Source: DASSFG01 sp035547915
GTDB taxonomy: Bacteria > Planctomycetota > Planctomycetia > Pirellulales > JAICIG01
Direction of reading: 5' to 3'
DNA: 17,198 nt
NCBI GenBank assembly: GCA_035547915.1
Contig: DASZTS010000016.1
Coordinates: 1 to 17,198, forward strand
Positions 7,689-15,458 of the stretch are shown piece after piece. A program made the position numbers and the translations under genes. The first letter of the stretch is position 1, and each line of letters starts with the position of its first letter. The notes beneath the pieces are model-generated. The model ran no database searches and was not told where the DNA came from. It saw nothing but the letters and a program-made list of their open reading frames with translations.

Positions 7689-10181
7689 TCAGCGGGCGCT
7701 GAGTTTGGCGACCTGCCCGCTGTTCTGCGACGGCCCCGCCTCGGTGAGCTTTTCGAAGAGGGTTCCTTGGGTGTAGGCGTCGCGCAGCACGATCGGCTCA
7801 TTGGGCCGACCGGCCGGGAAAATAGCCAACACCGGGATGAATTTGGCCTTGAGCTTCGCGAGCAGGGCCGTCTCCTCTTCGGGGTTGGAGGTAATATCGG
7901 CGACCATCGGCACGATGCCGTTGCGCTCGACGAAGGCCTTCGTCTCTTCCGTATTCAATACGGTCCGCTCCAAGATCTTGCACGTGGGGCACCAGTCGGC
8001 CGTGAAATCGAGCATGACGGTCTTCCCCTCGCTGGTGAGCCGCGTCAGCTCTTCAACGGAAAATGGTTGCCAAGGGAGCTTGTGACTGGTGGGCGCTCCG
8101 AGCCACATGAAAGCAAACAGGCCCACCGCCGCGGCGATGGTACTGCCGATCCCCCAGGCCCGCAACTTGGCCGACAATTCGGCGTAGAGCGGCGTGCGTC
8201 CGATCCACCAGCAACCGGCCCACAGGCCGAAGAGCAGGGTCAGCGTCGGAATGAAGTAGCGGGTACTGACGAGCGTCATGAGATAGACGACGGTGCCCAG
8301 CAGCACGAACCCCATCACCTGCTTGACCGTGTCCATCCAGGCGCCCGGCTTCGGCAGAAATCGCAGCAATTGCGGATAGGCACCGATCAGCAGATAGGGG
8401 CTCGCCATACCCAGGCCGATGCTGAAGAACATCAGGTAGATCACCAGCGGCGGCTGCGCCAGGGCGAAGCCGAGCGCTGTACCGAGAAAAGGACCGCTAC
8501 AGGGAGTGGCCAGCACGGTGGTGATGGCGCCCTTGGCAAAGGCCCCGGAGAACCCTTCTTTCGAGGCCAGTTGGCTGGCCGCGCTGCCGCCGACGAAGCC
8601 GGGAATCGGAATCTCCCACACGCCCAGAAAACTGAGGGCCATGGCGAACACCAGGGCCGCCAGCGTGATGTTGAAGCCCACGTAGGAGAATTGTTGTCCC
8701 CAACCGAAGTCCTGATTGAACCACAGTCGCGAGACGACGGGTAAGGTGGCGAGCGCCATGAACACGGCCAACATGCCGAGCGAATACCAAAGATTGAGCA
8801 GGAAGGCTTGCCGTCGGCTGTGGCCGCTCTGCTCCAGGAACGAGAGGATCTTCAGGCCGATGACGGGCAAAACGCACGGCATCAGATTCAGAATGAATCC
8901 GCCCAGGAAACCAAAGGCGACCATCTTCGCCAGCGAGTTCGTTTGGCCTTTGACGTCGGCCGGTTTCAACTGATTGGGATCGAACGAACTTGTCTTGCCA
9001 CCCCTAGTGGGCGGAGCACGACCGGCGTCGCCGGAACTCGCCGCGGAATCCTTGAAGAGGTCCTCGACATCCTTGTAGCGATGCTTGGAGTCGAAGTGCA
9101 GCGCTACCCGGCCGTCGACGGTCTGCGCGCCGATGGCCACCTTGCCCGTGAAGCCCAACGCCGTGGGGCTCAGGCAGTTTTCATGGGTGCAAATCTGGTA
9201 GGCGAGTAGGCCCTCGACGGTGAGCGGCCCGCGCTTGGTTCCGGAGGGCGCGGTCAGTTCGACCGTCCACGCCACCGGGCGGTGGTGCACGCGTGCGGAA
9301 CTGCCGGGATCGAATACCGCGGTCTCGCTGGCAACCGGAAGCCCCTGTTTCAAGCCCGCCTTGGATGTGAGGACGAGCAGAGTCGGCTTCGGACCGCTCG
9401 TGGCGGGCTTTTCGCCCAATGCATAGACATGCCAATCGGGCGCCGGTTCGGCCTCGATCGTCAACTTGAACTTGCCCCCCGGTACAATCATGCGCGGCGA
9501 CACAGAGCCCCGGAACGTAATATTGCTGGCCTCGTAGACGCCGACATCGGTGAGATCGTCGTTGGCTTCGCCAGCCGCGTCAGATGCCGTCGCGGTCGAC
9601 ACCGTTCTGGCCGGGGTTTCGCTGGCAGGAGGGGTGGCAGCCGGCGCAAAAGCGGCCGTGAACGGAAACTTCTGCGGCAAATCGCAATTCTTCTCATTGC
9701 AGGCCTGGGCCAGCAGCTTGCCGCTGATCTTCAGCCCGGCCGGGTCGACGTCGGCGGCGAACTCAATCGGTGCGGTCCAGGTCACCGTCTTTTCATGTTC
9801 TTCCAACTTCAGCCCCGGATAGGCCACCGAATCGACCCGAGTATCCGGCGGAGAAGACGGCTTGAAATCGCCCGTGACCTTGAAGTCCGTGCTCTCATCC
9901 AAGGTGATCTTGCTGCGGACCGGTCCGCCGGGCGCTTGCGTGATCGAATAGATGTGCCACGTGTCGGCGATCTCGGCGGTGATCGACAACTCTCCGCGGC
10001 GAGTCTTGGCGTCGCCCGAAAAGGCCGCCGAAACGGTGACGTTGGGGGCCGCGTCGGCCGCACCTGCGCCGCCGATCGAGAAATCGCCGAGCTGGCCAAT
10101 CTGTGCAGCCGCCGGCGGAACTTGCCACCCGAGCGACAACACGACCGAGAGCAGGCCAATTACGAGGCAAAGTTTCCGCAT
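7689..10181 (-). CDS. DsbD-family thiol:disulfide interchange protein with two N-terminal domains
   Basis: An 830-residue protein that carries electrons from cytoplasmic thioredoxin across the inner membrane to periplasmic thiol partners. Residues 1-27 are a signal peptide ending in AAA. Two copies of the DsbD N-terminal immunoglobulin-like domain follow, about 45-180 and 215-350, each with a Cys pair: C161/C166 (QACNEKNCDLP) and C331/C336 (YQICTHENCLSP). The CcdA-like membrane domain (about 415-700) has the two redox cysteines C436 (NLMPCVLPV) and C561 (ATPCSGPF). The C-terminal thioredoxin domain has the active site C731-P-T-C734 (DFTADWCPTCK). E. coli DsbD has one N-terminal domain and is near 565 residues, so the duplication explains much of the extra length. 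ATG at 10179-10181 follows AAAGGG; an upstream TTG at 10229 is not needed. A stem CTCAGC/GCTGAG at 7688-7703 covers the stop codon. Confidence 0.93.
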   Translation of the reverse strand: MRKLCLVIGLLSVVLSLGWQVPPAAAQIGQLGDFSIGGAGAADAAPNVTVSAAFSGDAKTRRGELSITAEIADTWHIYSITQAPGGPVRSKITLDESTDFKVTGDFKPSSPPDTRVDSVAYPGLKLEEHEKTVTWTAPIEFAADVDPAGLKISGKLLAQACNEKNCDLPQKFPFTAAFAPAATPPASETPARTVSTATASDAAGEANDDLTDVGVYEASNITFRGSVSPRMIVPGGKFKLTIEAEPAPDWHVYALGEKPATSGPKPTLLVLTSKAGLKQGLPVASETAVFDPGSSARVHHRPVAWTVELTAPSGTKRGPLTVEGLLAYQICTHENCLSPTALGFTGKVAIGAQTVDGRVALHFDSKHRYKDVEDLFKDSAASSGDAGRAPPTRGGKTSSFDPNQLKPADVKGQTNSLAKMVAFGFLGGFILNLMPCVLPVIGLKILSFLEQSGHSRRQAFLLNLWYSLGMLAVFMALATLPVVSRLWFNQDFGWGQQFSYVGFNITLAALVFAMALSFLGVWEIPIPGFVGGSAASQLASKEGFSGAFAKGAITTVLATPCSGPFLGTALGFALAQPPLVIYLMFFSIGLGMASPYLLIGAYPQLLRFLPKPGAWMDTVKQVMGFVLLGTVVYLMTLVSTRYFIPTLTLLFGLWAGCWWIGRTPLYAELSAKLRAWGIGSTIAAAVGLFAFMWLGAPTSHKLPWQPFSVEELTRLTSEGKTVMLDFTADWCPTCKILERTVLNTEETKAFVERNGIVPMVADITSNPEEETALLAKLKAKFIPVLAIFPAGRPNEPIVLRDAYTQGTLFEKLTEAGPSQNSGQVAKLSAR

Positions 10182-10595
10182 CGCTTGCCCTTTGTCGCTA
10201 AGTATCTGCCGTGACGCTATCGAGCGCAACCGGCAAAGCCGGGTTCGAGCTCCACAAAAATCGGCGTTTCATCGCCGATCTTTTTTTTACGGTGCTCCGG
10301 CTTCCGGGGTTTTGTCAGCTCGCCCTGAAGCAACGATTTTATGAGCCCCTGCGCCGGCCGGTCAATGGTAGCCGCGCCATGGGCTCGTCACCCCGATTAT
10401 ACCTGTCCGGCAAAGCTTGCTCGGAAGCGAGTCTGCCGATTCGCGCGGCGGGCCGAGTTCGCACCCCTGACGGAGCGTGCGTGCAGACCATCGTCGAGCC
10501 ACAATCAGGTATCGGCCGACGAGAGACGCGGACACGACGCCGACCTCGACGGCACACATGGCGCCATTCGCGTTCGGCGACGTGTCCAGCCCGCT
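10182..10595. other. 414-bp intergenic region with terminator and leader hairpin
   Basis: No convincing gene is seen on either strand. The left part is the 5' leader of the dsbD-like gene and contains a small hairpin CCGGC-AAA-GCCGG at 10230-10242, about 50 nt before the start codon. Just right of it is the terminator-like hairpin at 10260-10279. The remaining roughly 300 bp up to the end of the DUF6666-like gene are G+C-rich, have no good start/SD combination, and hold no repeat or motif that I recognise. Confidence 0.5.
10256..10288. terminator. Bidirectional Rho-independent terminator hairpin
   Basis: A perfect 7-bp stem ATCGGCG (10260-10266) / CGCCGAT (10273-10279) with a 6-nt loop TTTCAT. 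It is flanked by AAAAA on the left (10256-10260) and by eight T on the right (10281-10288). Read on the minus strand it ends in five U and would stop transcription from the DUF6666-like gene, whose stop is about 310 bp away, before the dsbD-like gene. Read on the plus strand the U-tract is stronger, although no plus-strand gene precedes it. Confidence 0.7.
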
Positions 10596-12212
10596 TTACG
10601 GCGACGGCCGGGAGACCAGCCAGTTGTTGTCGGCCGGGGCGAAGAGAGCACGGAACGGCGTGTTGTGGACGCCGCATGCCTTGCGACCGGGATACCAGAC
10701 CAGGTTCATCGTCAGGTTCCAACCCTGCTGCGACGAGCCGACCGCGCCGTTATGACCGGGAATGATGTAGTTGTACCAACCCCACAGGTCCCACCGGTTG
10801 GCCAGCGGCAACCGTAGGTCGGACCCCACGATCCCCTGCTTGGTGTCCGTTCCGCCGACCCAGATGCGGCCCTGCGCCCCGTTGGAGAAGTTGTAGCGGT
10901 AGAAGCCGTTGTACATGTTGACCGTTTGGAATCCGACGGGCACGCCGGCCAGCATGCTATGTCCGTCGTGCACGCTGTAGGCACCCCAGAAACCGAACTC
11001 GTGGCCGAAGGCGGTCAGGTAGCTCAACTCGGTACGGATCTGTCCCACGCTGTATTTGACGTAGTAGTTGTCGTGCATGTAGTCGAAGACGAAGCCGCCC
11101 TGCAAGCCGTAGCCGGCATGCGCCCGGCGAAACAGGCCGGCCGTCAGGAACTGCTGATCGCGTTCCTTCGTCTGCACGCCGTTCGTCTGATTGCCGTTCA
11201 GGTCGCTTTGCAGGAAGGTGGCACCCACCTGGTAGCCCAATCCAAGCCCTCCCAGGCCGAGCCAACTGCCGAAATGGCCCGCGAAATTCACACCTTCGTG
11301 GAAGCCGAAGTTGCCGTTGCGGCCCAGGTCCATCGGACTGTTGAAGCCCTGCGTACCCAGGAAGAGGGCCGTCTCGTCGACCAGGTGCCGCGGAATGCAA
11401 ATACCGTCGCAGGGCACGGCGTGGCCGGGATCCAGATCGTCTTCATAGCAGGGGCCCCAATAACTGTGCGGATACGACGCCCAATCGCCACAGTTGCTGC
11501 AAAAGCCACCGCCGCCGCAGTCGCCGCCATCGCAGACGGTCTCGCCGTCGTCGATCACCATCCCGTCATCGACGATGCTCTCTTCGACCACCGGGGCTTC
11601 GGAACCTTCGGACTGAATCGTCGTGCGACCGGGGGCGGGAGTCGGCTCGCCCGGACCGATCATTTCGGCGCTGCCGAAGGTGCGGCCGCCTTGGCGAACG
11701 GCCACCGTCGCCGTCTTGCGGCCCGACCGGGACTTCGTGTTCAGGAAGTCGGGCTCTTCGTAGATGATGTCGCCCTCTTGCGGATCGATGGGCGACCCGG
11801 GCACATGTCGAATAATGCGTCCACCGGACCTGGTCGAAGTAGCGACAGACATCGTGCCGCCGCCACCGGTCGACTGCCAGCCGGGCACGAACGGCCGGGC
11901 GGCCGTCTTCGACGAGTAGGAATAGGAGAGGGGTGATTTGAGCATCCGCGGAGGCGCGCTCGGCGGGGGCAATGTCTTCAGGTTGCTCGAATTGCTGCGA
12001 GTCAGACGGCTGCCGGGCGGAATGAGTCGCGTCTTCAGTTGCGAAGCCGGCGCGGATTCGACCGCTTCGCCGTCGTCGTCCGCGTCCGCTGCGTCGACGT
12101 TCCTCGCCCGGGCAAATTTTTGCGCGAACGCAGCCGGTGCATTCCCCAAGAGGACGAGCACCAGAGCACCGCCGATTGCCCAACTTCTCCGAATTCGCTC
12201 CGCGGCGTACAT
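10596..12212 (-). CDS. Secreted DUF6666-like planctomycete surface protein
   Basis: A 538-residue exported protein of unknown function. Residues 1-30 are a clear Sec signal peptide (charged RIRR, hydrophobic core, then APAAFAQ). Residues 32-225 are low-complexity, rich in Ser, Pro, Gly and acidic residues. A Cys-rich segment follows, with C227, C232, C238, C241, C255, C268 and C272. From about 280 to the end there is a repeated pattern of short Gly/aromatic beta strands (LFLGTQGFNSPMDLGRNGNF, then GYQVGATF, ELSYLTAFGHEFGFWGAY, GWYNYIIPG, NLTMNLVWYPG), suggesting an outer-membrane-type beta structure. The 'GxxGF.sp.D.GRNGNFGFHEG' signature is one I associate with DUF6666 proteins of Planctomycetes; this was not checked by search. 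ATG at 12210-12212 has an excellent SD, GAGGAG at 12219-12224. The gene is monocistronic by context. A possible -35-like TTGACG lies on the minus strand near 12311, with no clear -10. Confidence 0.82.
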   Translation of the reverse strand: MYAAERIRRSWAIGGALVLVLLGNAPAAFAQKFARARNVDAADADDDGEAVESAPASQLKTRLIPPGSRLTRSNSSNLKTLPPPSAPPRMLKSPLSYSYSSKTAARPFVPGWQSTGGGGTMSVATSTRSGGRIIRHVPGSPIDPQEGDIIYEEPDFLNTKSRSGRKTATVAVRQGGRTFGSAEMIGPGEPTPAPGRTTIQSEGSEAPVVEESIVDDGMVIDDGETVCDGGDCGGGGFCSNCGDWASYPHSYWGPCYEDDLDPGHAVPCDGICIPRHLVDETALFLGTQGFNSPMDLGRNGNFGFHEGVNFAGHFGSWLGLGGLGLGYQVGATFLQSDLNGNQTNGVQTKERDQQFLTAGLFRRAHAGYGLQGGFVFDYMHDNYYVKYSVGQIRTELSYLTAFGHEFGFWGAYSVHDGHSMLAGVPVGFQTVNMYNGFYRYNFSNGAQGRIWVGGTDTKQGIVGSDLRLPLANRWDLWGWYNYIIPGHNGAVGSSQQGWNLTMNLVWYPGRKACGVHNTPFRALFAPADNNWLVSRPSP

Positions 12213-12433
12213 CGAAAGCTCCTCAGATTGGCTGTCCACGGCAGCGGCAAGCGCCGCCGTTTCATAGACAGCCAAGCTATCGGAATCGGTACACCCGAAA
12301 CTTTCGTCAAAGTCTGCGGAATCGGAAAACCGGGTACAGATTGCGTATCCTTACCACTGGCCGAAGTTGAGAAGAATCGGCTGAAAATCGCGCCGAGGGC
12401 CGAACCCGAAGCGCGTGGGCTGACCACGGAGCG

Positions 12434-13582
12434 TCAATTCGTTCGAGTAAGAGCCTGCTCCAAATCATCTCGCAGATCGGCGAATGCCTCCAGGCCGATG
12501 CTGAGGCGGATCAGGCCGTCGGAGATGCCGTGCGCCTGTCGGGCCTGTGGATCGTAGCTGGCGTGCGACATGGCCGCGGGCTGCTCGATGAGCGATTCGA
12601 CGGCCCCCAGACTGACCGCGAGCTGAAACAGTTTCGTACTCTCCACCACCTTCTTGGCTTGCGCGAAACCACCCTTCGCCTCGAAACTGAGCATACCGCC
12701 GAAACCTCCCACCATCTGCCGCACGGCAATCTCATGGCCGGGGTGCTGCGGCAACCCAGGATAGAGCACGCGGCTGACGGCCGGGTGCGAGCTGAGAAAC
12801 TGGGCGATCTGCAAAGCCGTCTTCGACTGCTCGCGCACGCGCAGCTCGAGCGTCTTCAGCCCGCGCGAACAGAGGAAGGACTCGAACGGCCCCATGACGC
12901 CGCCCGTGGCGTTCTGGACGAAATAGAGCCTGTCATACAACGGCCGCTCACGCACGACGAGCGCCCCTCCCAGCACGTCGCTGTGTCCGCCGATGTATTT
13001 GGTGGCCGAGTGCATCACGATGTCGGCGCCCAGCTCCAACGGCCGCGTCAGGGCGGGTGATGCGAGTGTGTTGTCGACCCCCAACAGCAGGCCGTGCTTC
13101 TTGGCAATGGCGGCACAGGCCGCGATGTCGGTGAGCGACATGAGCGGATTGCCCGGGCTCTCGATCCACAGCAGGCGCGTGCGGGGTGTTATCGCCCGCT
13201 CCAACGCCCCGGTATCGGCCGAATTGACCAGCGACGTCGTGACACCCGCCCGATTGACCACCTTGTGCAGCAATCGGTAGGTGCCTCCATAGATGTCGGC
13301 CCCCGCCACGACGTGATCGCCGGCCTCCAGCAACATCGTCACGCAGTGCGTGGCCGCCATGCCCGAAGCAAATGCCAACGCGCCGCAGCCTCCCTCGAGG
13401 CTGGCCAGCGTGGTCTCGAACCCTTTGCGGGTGGGGTTGCCGCTGCGCGAGTAGTCATACTCGACGGTGGCCCCCGCGCCCGGTTGCACGAAGGTGCTCG
13501 TCACATGGATCGGCGGCACCACGGCACCGGTCTGGCGATCGGCCGTTTGCCCGACATGAATGGCCCGCGTGCGAAATTCCAT
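12434..13582 (-). CDS. Cystathionine gamma-synthase/gamma-lyase family PLP enzyme
   Basis: A 382-residue cytoplasmic enzyme of the Cys/Met-metabolism PLP family (fold type I), full length for the family. The Schiff-base lysine is K195 in HSATKYIGGHSD. Other family marks are 'YDYSRSGNPTRKGFE' (43-56; Tyr and Arg for the phosphate of the neighbouring subunit), 'FASGMAA' (71-77), 'ESPGNPLM' (141-148), D170 in GVDNTLASP (pairs with the pyridine nitrogen) and the C-terminal 'SLGAVESLIEQPAAMSH...RLSIGLE' substrate region. These enzymes either join O-acylhomoserine and cysteine to cystathionine or cleave cystathionine; sequence pattern alone does not decide. Its nearest partner is another family member 104 bp upstream, suggesting the two catalyse different steps of one transsulfuration route. 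ATG at 13580-13582 follows AGAGGG. No terminator was recognised after the stop. Confidence 0.92.
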   Translation of the reverse strand: MEFRTRAIHVGQTADRQTGAVVPPIHVTSTFVQPGAGATVEYDYSRSGNPTRKGFETTLASLEGGCGALAFASGMAATHCVTMLLEAGDHVVAGADIYGGTYRLLHKVVNRAGVTTSLVNSADTGALERAITPRTRLLWIESPGNPLMSLTDIAACAAIAKKHGLLLGVDNTLASPALTRPLELGADIVMHSATKYIGGHSDVLGGALVVRERPLYDRLYFVQNATGGVMGPFESFLCSRGLKTLELRVREQSKTALQIAQFLSSHPAVSRVLYPGLPQHPGHEIAVRQMVGGFGGMLSFEAKGGFAQAKKVVESTKLFQLAVSLGAVESLIEQPAAMSHASYDPQARQAHGISDGLIRLSIGLEAFADLRDDLEQALTRTN

Positions 13583-13686
13583 GGCAAAAAGCCCTCTGCG
13601 ATGCTCTGAGCAAACAGCTTGGTTTTGAGCGCGTGAAAAAAGCGGTTCGGGAGACGTCGGCAGCGAGGTCCGCCCAACGTAGCTGG

Positions 13687-14895
13687 CTACGTCCGGTCGA
13701 TCGCCTGCGACAGGTCAGCGATCAGGTCGGCGGCATTCTCGATGCCGCAGGCGAGCCGGATCATATTGTCGGGGATGCCGAAAGCGCGCCGCTCCTCGGG
13801 CGCGCACTCGTAATAACTCATCACCAACGGCTGCTCGATGAGCGATTCGACCCCTCCCAGGCTGGGACCGATGCGCGGGATCCGAACCGCATCGACGACC
13901 GCCGCGGTGCGCCGCCAATCGGCGTCTTTGACCAGGAAGGTTACGAGGCCGCCGAAGCCGCGCATCGTACGGCGGGCCACGGCGTGGTAGGCGTGCGTCT
14001 CCAGCCCGGGGTAGTAGACCTTCTCGATCTTCGGGTGCGATTGGAGGAACTGGGCGATGGCCAAACCGTTCTCGTTGTGCCGCTGCATGCGCAGCTCGAA
14101 CGTCTTCAGTCCGCGTAGCAGGAGTTGGATGTTGTGCGGCGAATTGATGGCTCCCATGATCCCGCGCAGCTTGCGTATTGGTTCCATCTTTTCCCGCGAG
14201 CCGATGATGACGCCGGCCAGCAGATCGTTGTGCCCGCCCAGATATTTGGTGGCCGAGTGGAGCACGTAGTCGACGCCGGCCGCGAGGGGGCGCACGTTGT
14301 ACGGCGTGCCGAGCGTAGCGTCGATGAGCGTCTCCACTCCGTGCCGTCGGCCGATGGCCGCGAAACGTTCGAGATCGACGATGCTCAGGTGCGGATTGGT
14401 GGGCGACTCGCTGATCAGCAGCCTCGTCTTCGGGGTGATGGCCGCCTCCATCGCCTCGTAGTCGCAGGCCGGCACCTGCCGCGTGACGACGCCGAAGCGC
14501 GACAGGTGTTTGACACAGAACTCGCGGCTGCGGTGATAGCACTCGTCGAAGAAGACGACCTCGTCGCCCGCATTGAGCCGGGTCATCAGCAGCCCGACGA
14601 TGGCAGCCATACCGGTCGAAAAGAGCAGCGCGGTCTCGCCCCCCTCCAGGGCCGCCAGCTTGCGCTCGACGACCTTCTCGCTGGGGTTGCCATACCGGCC
14701 GTATTCTTCGCGCGGCAGCTTCTTCTCGATGAACTCGATCACCGACTGCGTGTCGGCGAAGGTGTAGGTCGACGAACAGAAGATCGGATCGCCGATCGCG
14801 TTGGCCGGTTTTTGCCGATCCTCGCCCGCGTGTACTGCTAACGTCGAAGGCTGCCAGTCGGACGAGCCGTCGGCCGGAGTCGGATTGTGTGTCAT
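13687..14895 (-). CDS. Cystathionine gamma-synthase-like PLP enzyme
   Basis: A 402-residue cytoplasmic member of the Cys/Met-metabolism PLP family. The PLP lysine is K217 in HSATKYLGGHND; 'EYGRYGNPSEKVVE' (64-77), 'STGMAA' (93-98), 'ESPTNPHL' (163-170) and D193 in LIDATLGTP fill the other cofactor and substrate positions. The C-terminal part, 'PSLGGVESLIEQPLVMSYYE...FGIPDNMIRLACGIENAADLIADL', closely follows the pattern of plant-type cystathionine gamma-synthases, so synthesis of cystathionine from an activated homoserine is the best guess. The first 15 or so residues are a non-conserved extension. ATG is at 14893-14895; no strong SD is present. It is the first gene of the pair, followed after 104 bp by the second PLP enzyme. 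The transposon lies about 250 bp upstream of its start. Confidence 0.92.
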   Translation of the reverse strand: MTHNPTPADGSSDWQPSTLAVHAGEDRQKPANAIGDPIFCSSTYTFADTQSVIEFIEKKLPREEYGRYGNPSEKVVERKLAALEGGETALLFSTGMAAIVGLLMTRLNAGDEVVFFDECYHRSREFCVKHLSRFGVVTRQVPACDYEAMEAAITPKTRLLISESPTNPHLSIVDLERFAAIGRRHGVETLIDATLGTPYNVRPLAAGVDYVLHSATKYLGGHNDLLAGVIIGSREKMEPIRKLRGIMGAINSPHNIQLLLRGLKTFELRMQRHNENGLAIAQFLQSHPKIEKVYYPGLETHAYHAVARRTMRGFGGLVTFLVKDADWRRTAAVVDAVRIPRIGPSLGGVESLIEQPLVMSYYECAPEERRAFGIPDNMIRLACGIENAADLIADLSQAIDRT

Positions 14896-15147
14896 CGGTC
14901 TGTCTCAATACACGAGGCCGGGGAACCGATCGAGACAGCGGCGACGCGAAAGAAAACGCGGCTCCGCTCTAAGCGGCCGCCGCGAACACGAGCTGTCGTT
15001 GAATCGCCCAAATTGAGTGCTTCGCCGCGGCGACTTGCGTCTACGGCGAACGGGCGATGGCACTTTAGCAGGTGAAGGCTGCAAGCGGCCGCAAATCCCA
15101 ATTTGAGCATAATTGTAATCGGCCTCTCCGCCCCAAGCAAGGTAGCG
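14896..15147. other. Upstream region of the transsulfuration genes
   Basis: This is the 5' region of the minus-strand PLP enzyme pair, cut short on its far side by the transposon. No gene is supported. I looked for a SAM-type riboswitch because of the methionine-pathway context and did not find a convincing one. The left half is very G+C-rich; the part at about 15090-15120 is A+T-richer and is the likeliest place for a promoter, but no clear -35/-10 pair can be named. Confidence 0.4.
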
Positions 15148-15156
15148 GAACGCCCG
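15148..15156. repeat. Target-site duplication, left copy
   Basis: GAACGCCCG, identical to 17029-17037. The next base (G) also matches on both sides, so a 10-bp duplication is formally possible, but symmetric repeat tips favour 9 bp. Confidence 0.92.
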
Positions 15157-15182
15157 GGTAGTGTCGCAAAGTTGTGTTGCTG
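15157..15182 (+). repeat. Left terminal inverted repeat of the IS1-family element
   Basis: Begins GGTAGTGTC, then one variable base, then CAAAGTTGTGTTGCTG. It matches the reverse complement of 17003-17028 at 25 of 26 positions; the mismatch is G versus T at position 10. The last six bases form the -35 box of the promoter described next. Confidence 0.95.
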
Positions 15183-15204
15183 ACTTTTTCTTGGGTGGTA
15201 AAAT
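15177..15204 (+). promoter_or_regulatory. Sigma70-like promoter overlapping the left terminal repeat
   Basis: TTGCTG (15177-15182), a 16-bp spacer, then TAAAAT (15199-15204), five of six bases matching the -10 consensus. A start near 15211 would give a leader of about 20 nt to the zinc-ribbon gene. The leader can form a small stem CTTGG/CCAAG just before the SD. The -35 match is weak (TTG only). Confidence 0.5.
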
Positions 15205-15230
15205 GCTTGGTTTGCCCCAAGGAGGAAATC

Positions 15231-15458
15231 ATGGCATTGAGCAAAGAGAGCGAAAAACTAGTTAGGGCGTGGCTGGACGCAAGATTTGCGTGCCCGAAGT
15301 GCCCAGAAAAGAAGCTCTACACGGTAGATATGGTGACGATGCCCGTCGTTCAACCCCAAGGAAAGTCCCTTGCCCTACTTGTCGTCGCTTGCGAGTCCTG
15401 CGGCTTCGTCCAGTTTTATTCTCGCTCGTCGCCGGGGTTAAGCACTCTACTGCCTTAG
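15231..15458 (+). CDS. Small zinc-ribbon passenger protein, function unknown
   Basis: A 75-residue protein. Two Cys pairs, C21-P-K-C24 and C54-E-S-C57-G, are spaced as in a zinc ribbon, with a variable loop of about 30 residues between them that runs into a hydrophobic strand (LALLVVACESCG). The ending, 'CGFVQFYSRSSPGL', resembles small zinc-ribbon proteins of the 'TCxNCGYTxxFNA' type that I know from phage and mobile-element gene neighbourhoods; I do not know a function for them. The start ATG at 15231 is set by a near-perfect SD, AAGGAGG at 15219-15225. Its TAG stop overlaps the stop of the convergent Acb2/Tad1-like gene: the bases TTAG at 15455-15458 serve both. It is the only gene read inward from the left terminal repeat. 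It might bind nucleic acid or a partner protein; this is inference. Confidence 0.75.
   Translation: MALSKESEKLVRAWLDARFACPKCPEKKLYTVDMVTMPVVQPQGKSLALLVVACESCGFVQFYSRSSPGLSTLLP

Noticed and set aside
10239..10260. tRNA-tail-like string GGGTTCGAGCTCCAC just before the plus-strand terminator
   Set aside because: The presumed T-stem does not pair and no anticodon or D arm is found upstream, so it is neither a tRNA nor a convincing tmRNA end.
14896..15147. Possible SAM-type riboswitch before the transsulfuration genes
   Set aside because: A GCTAAAG string occurs on the minus strand, but the surrounding stems and pseudoknot of SAM-II/SAM-V could not be built.
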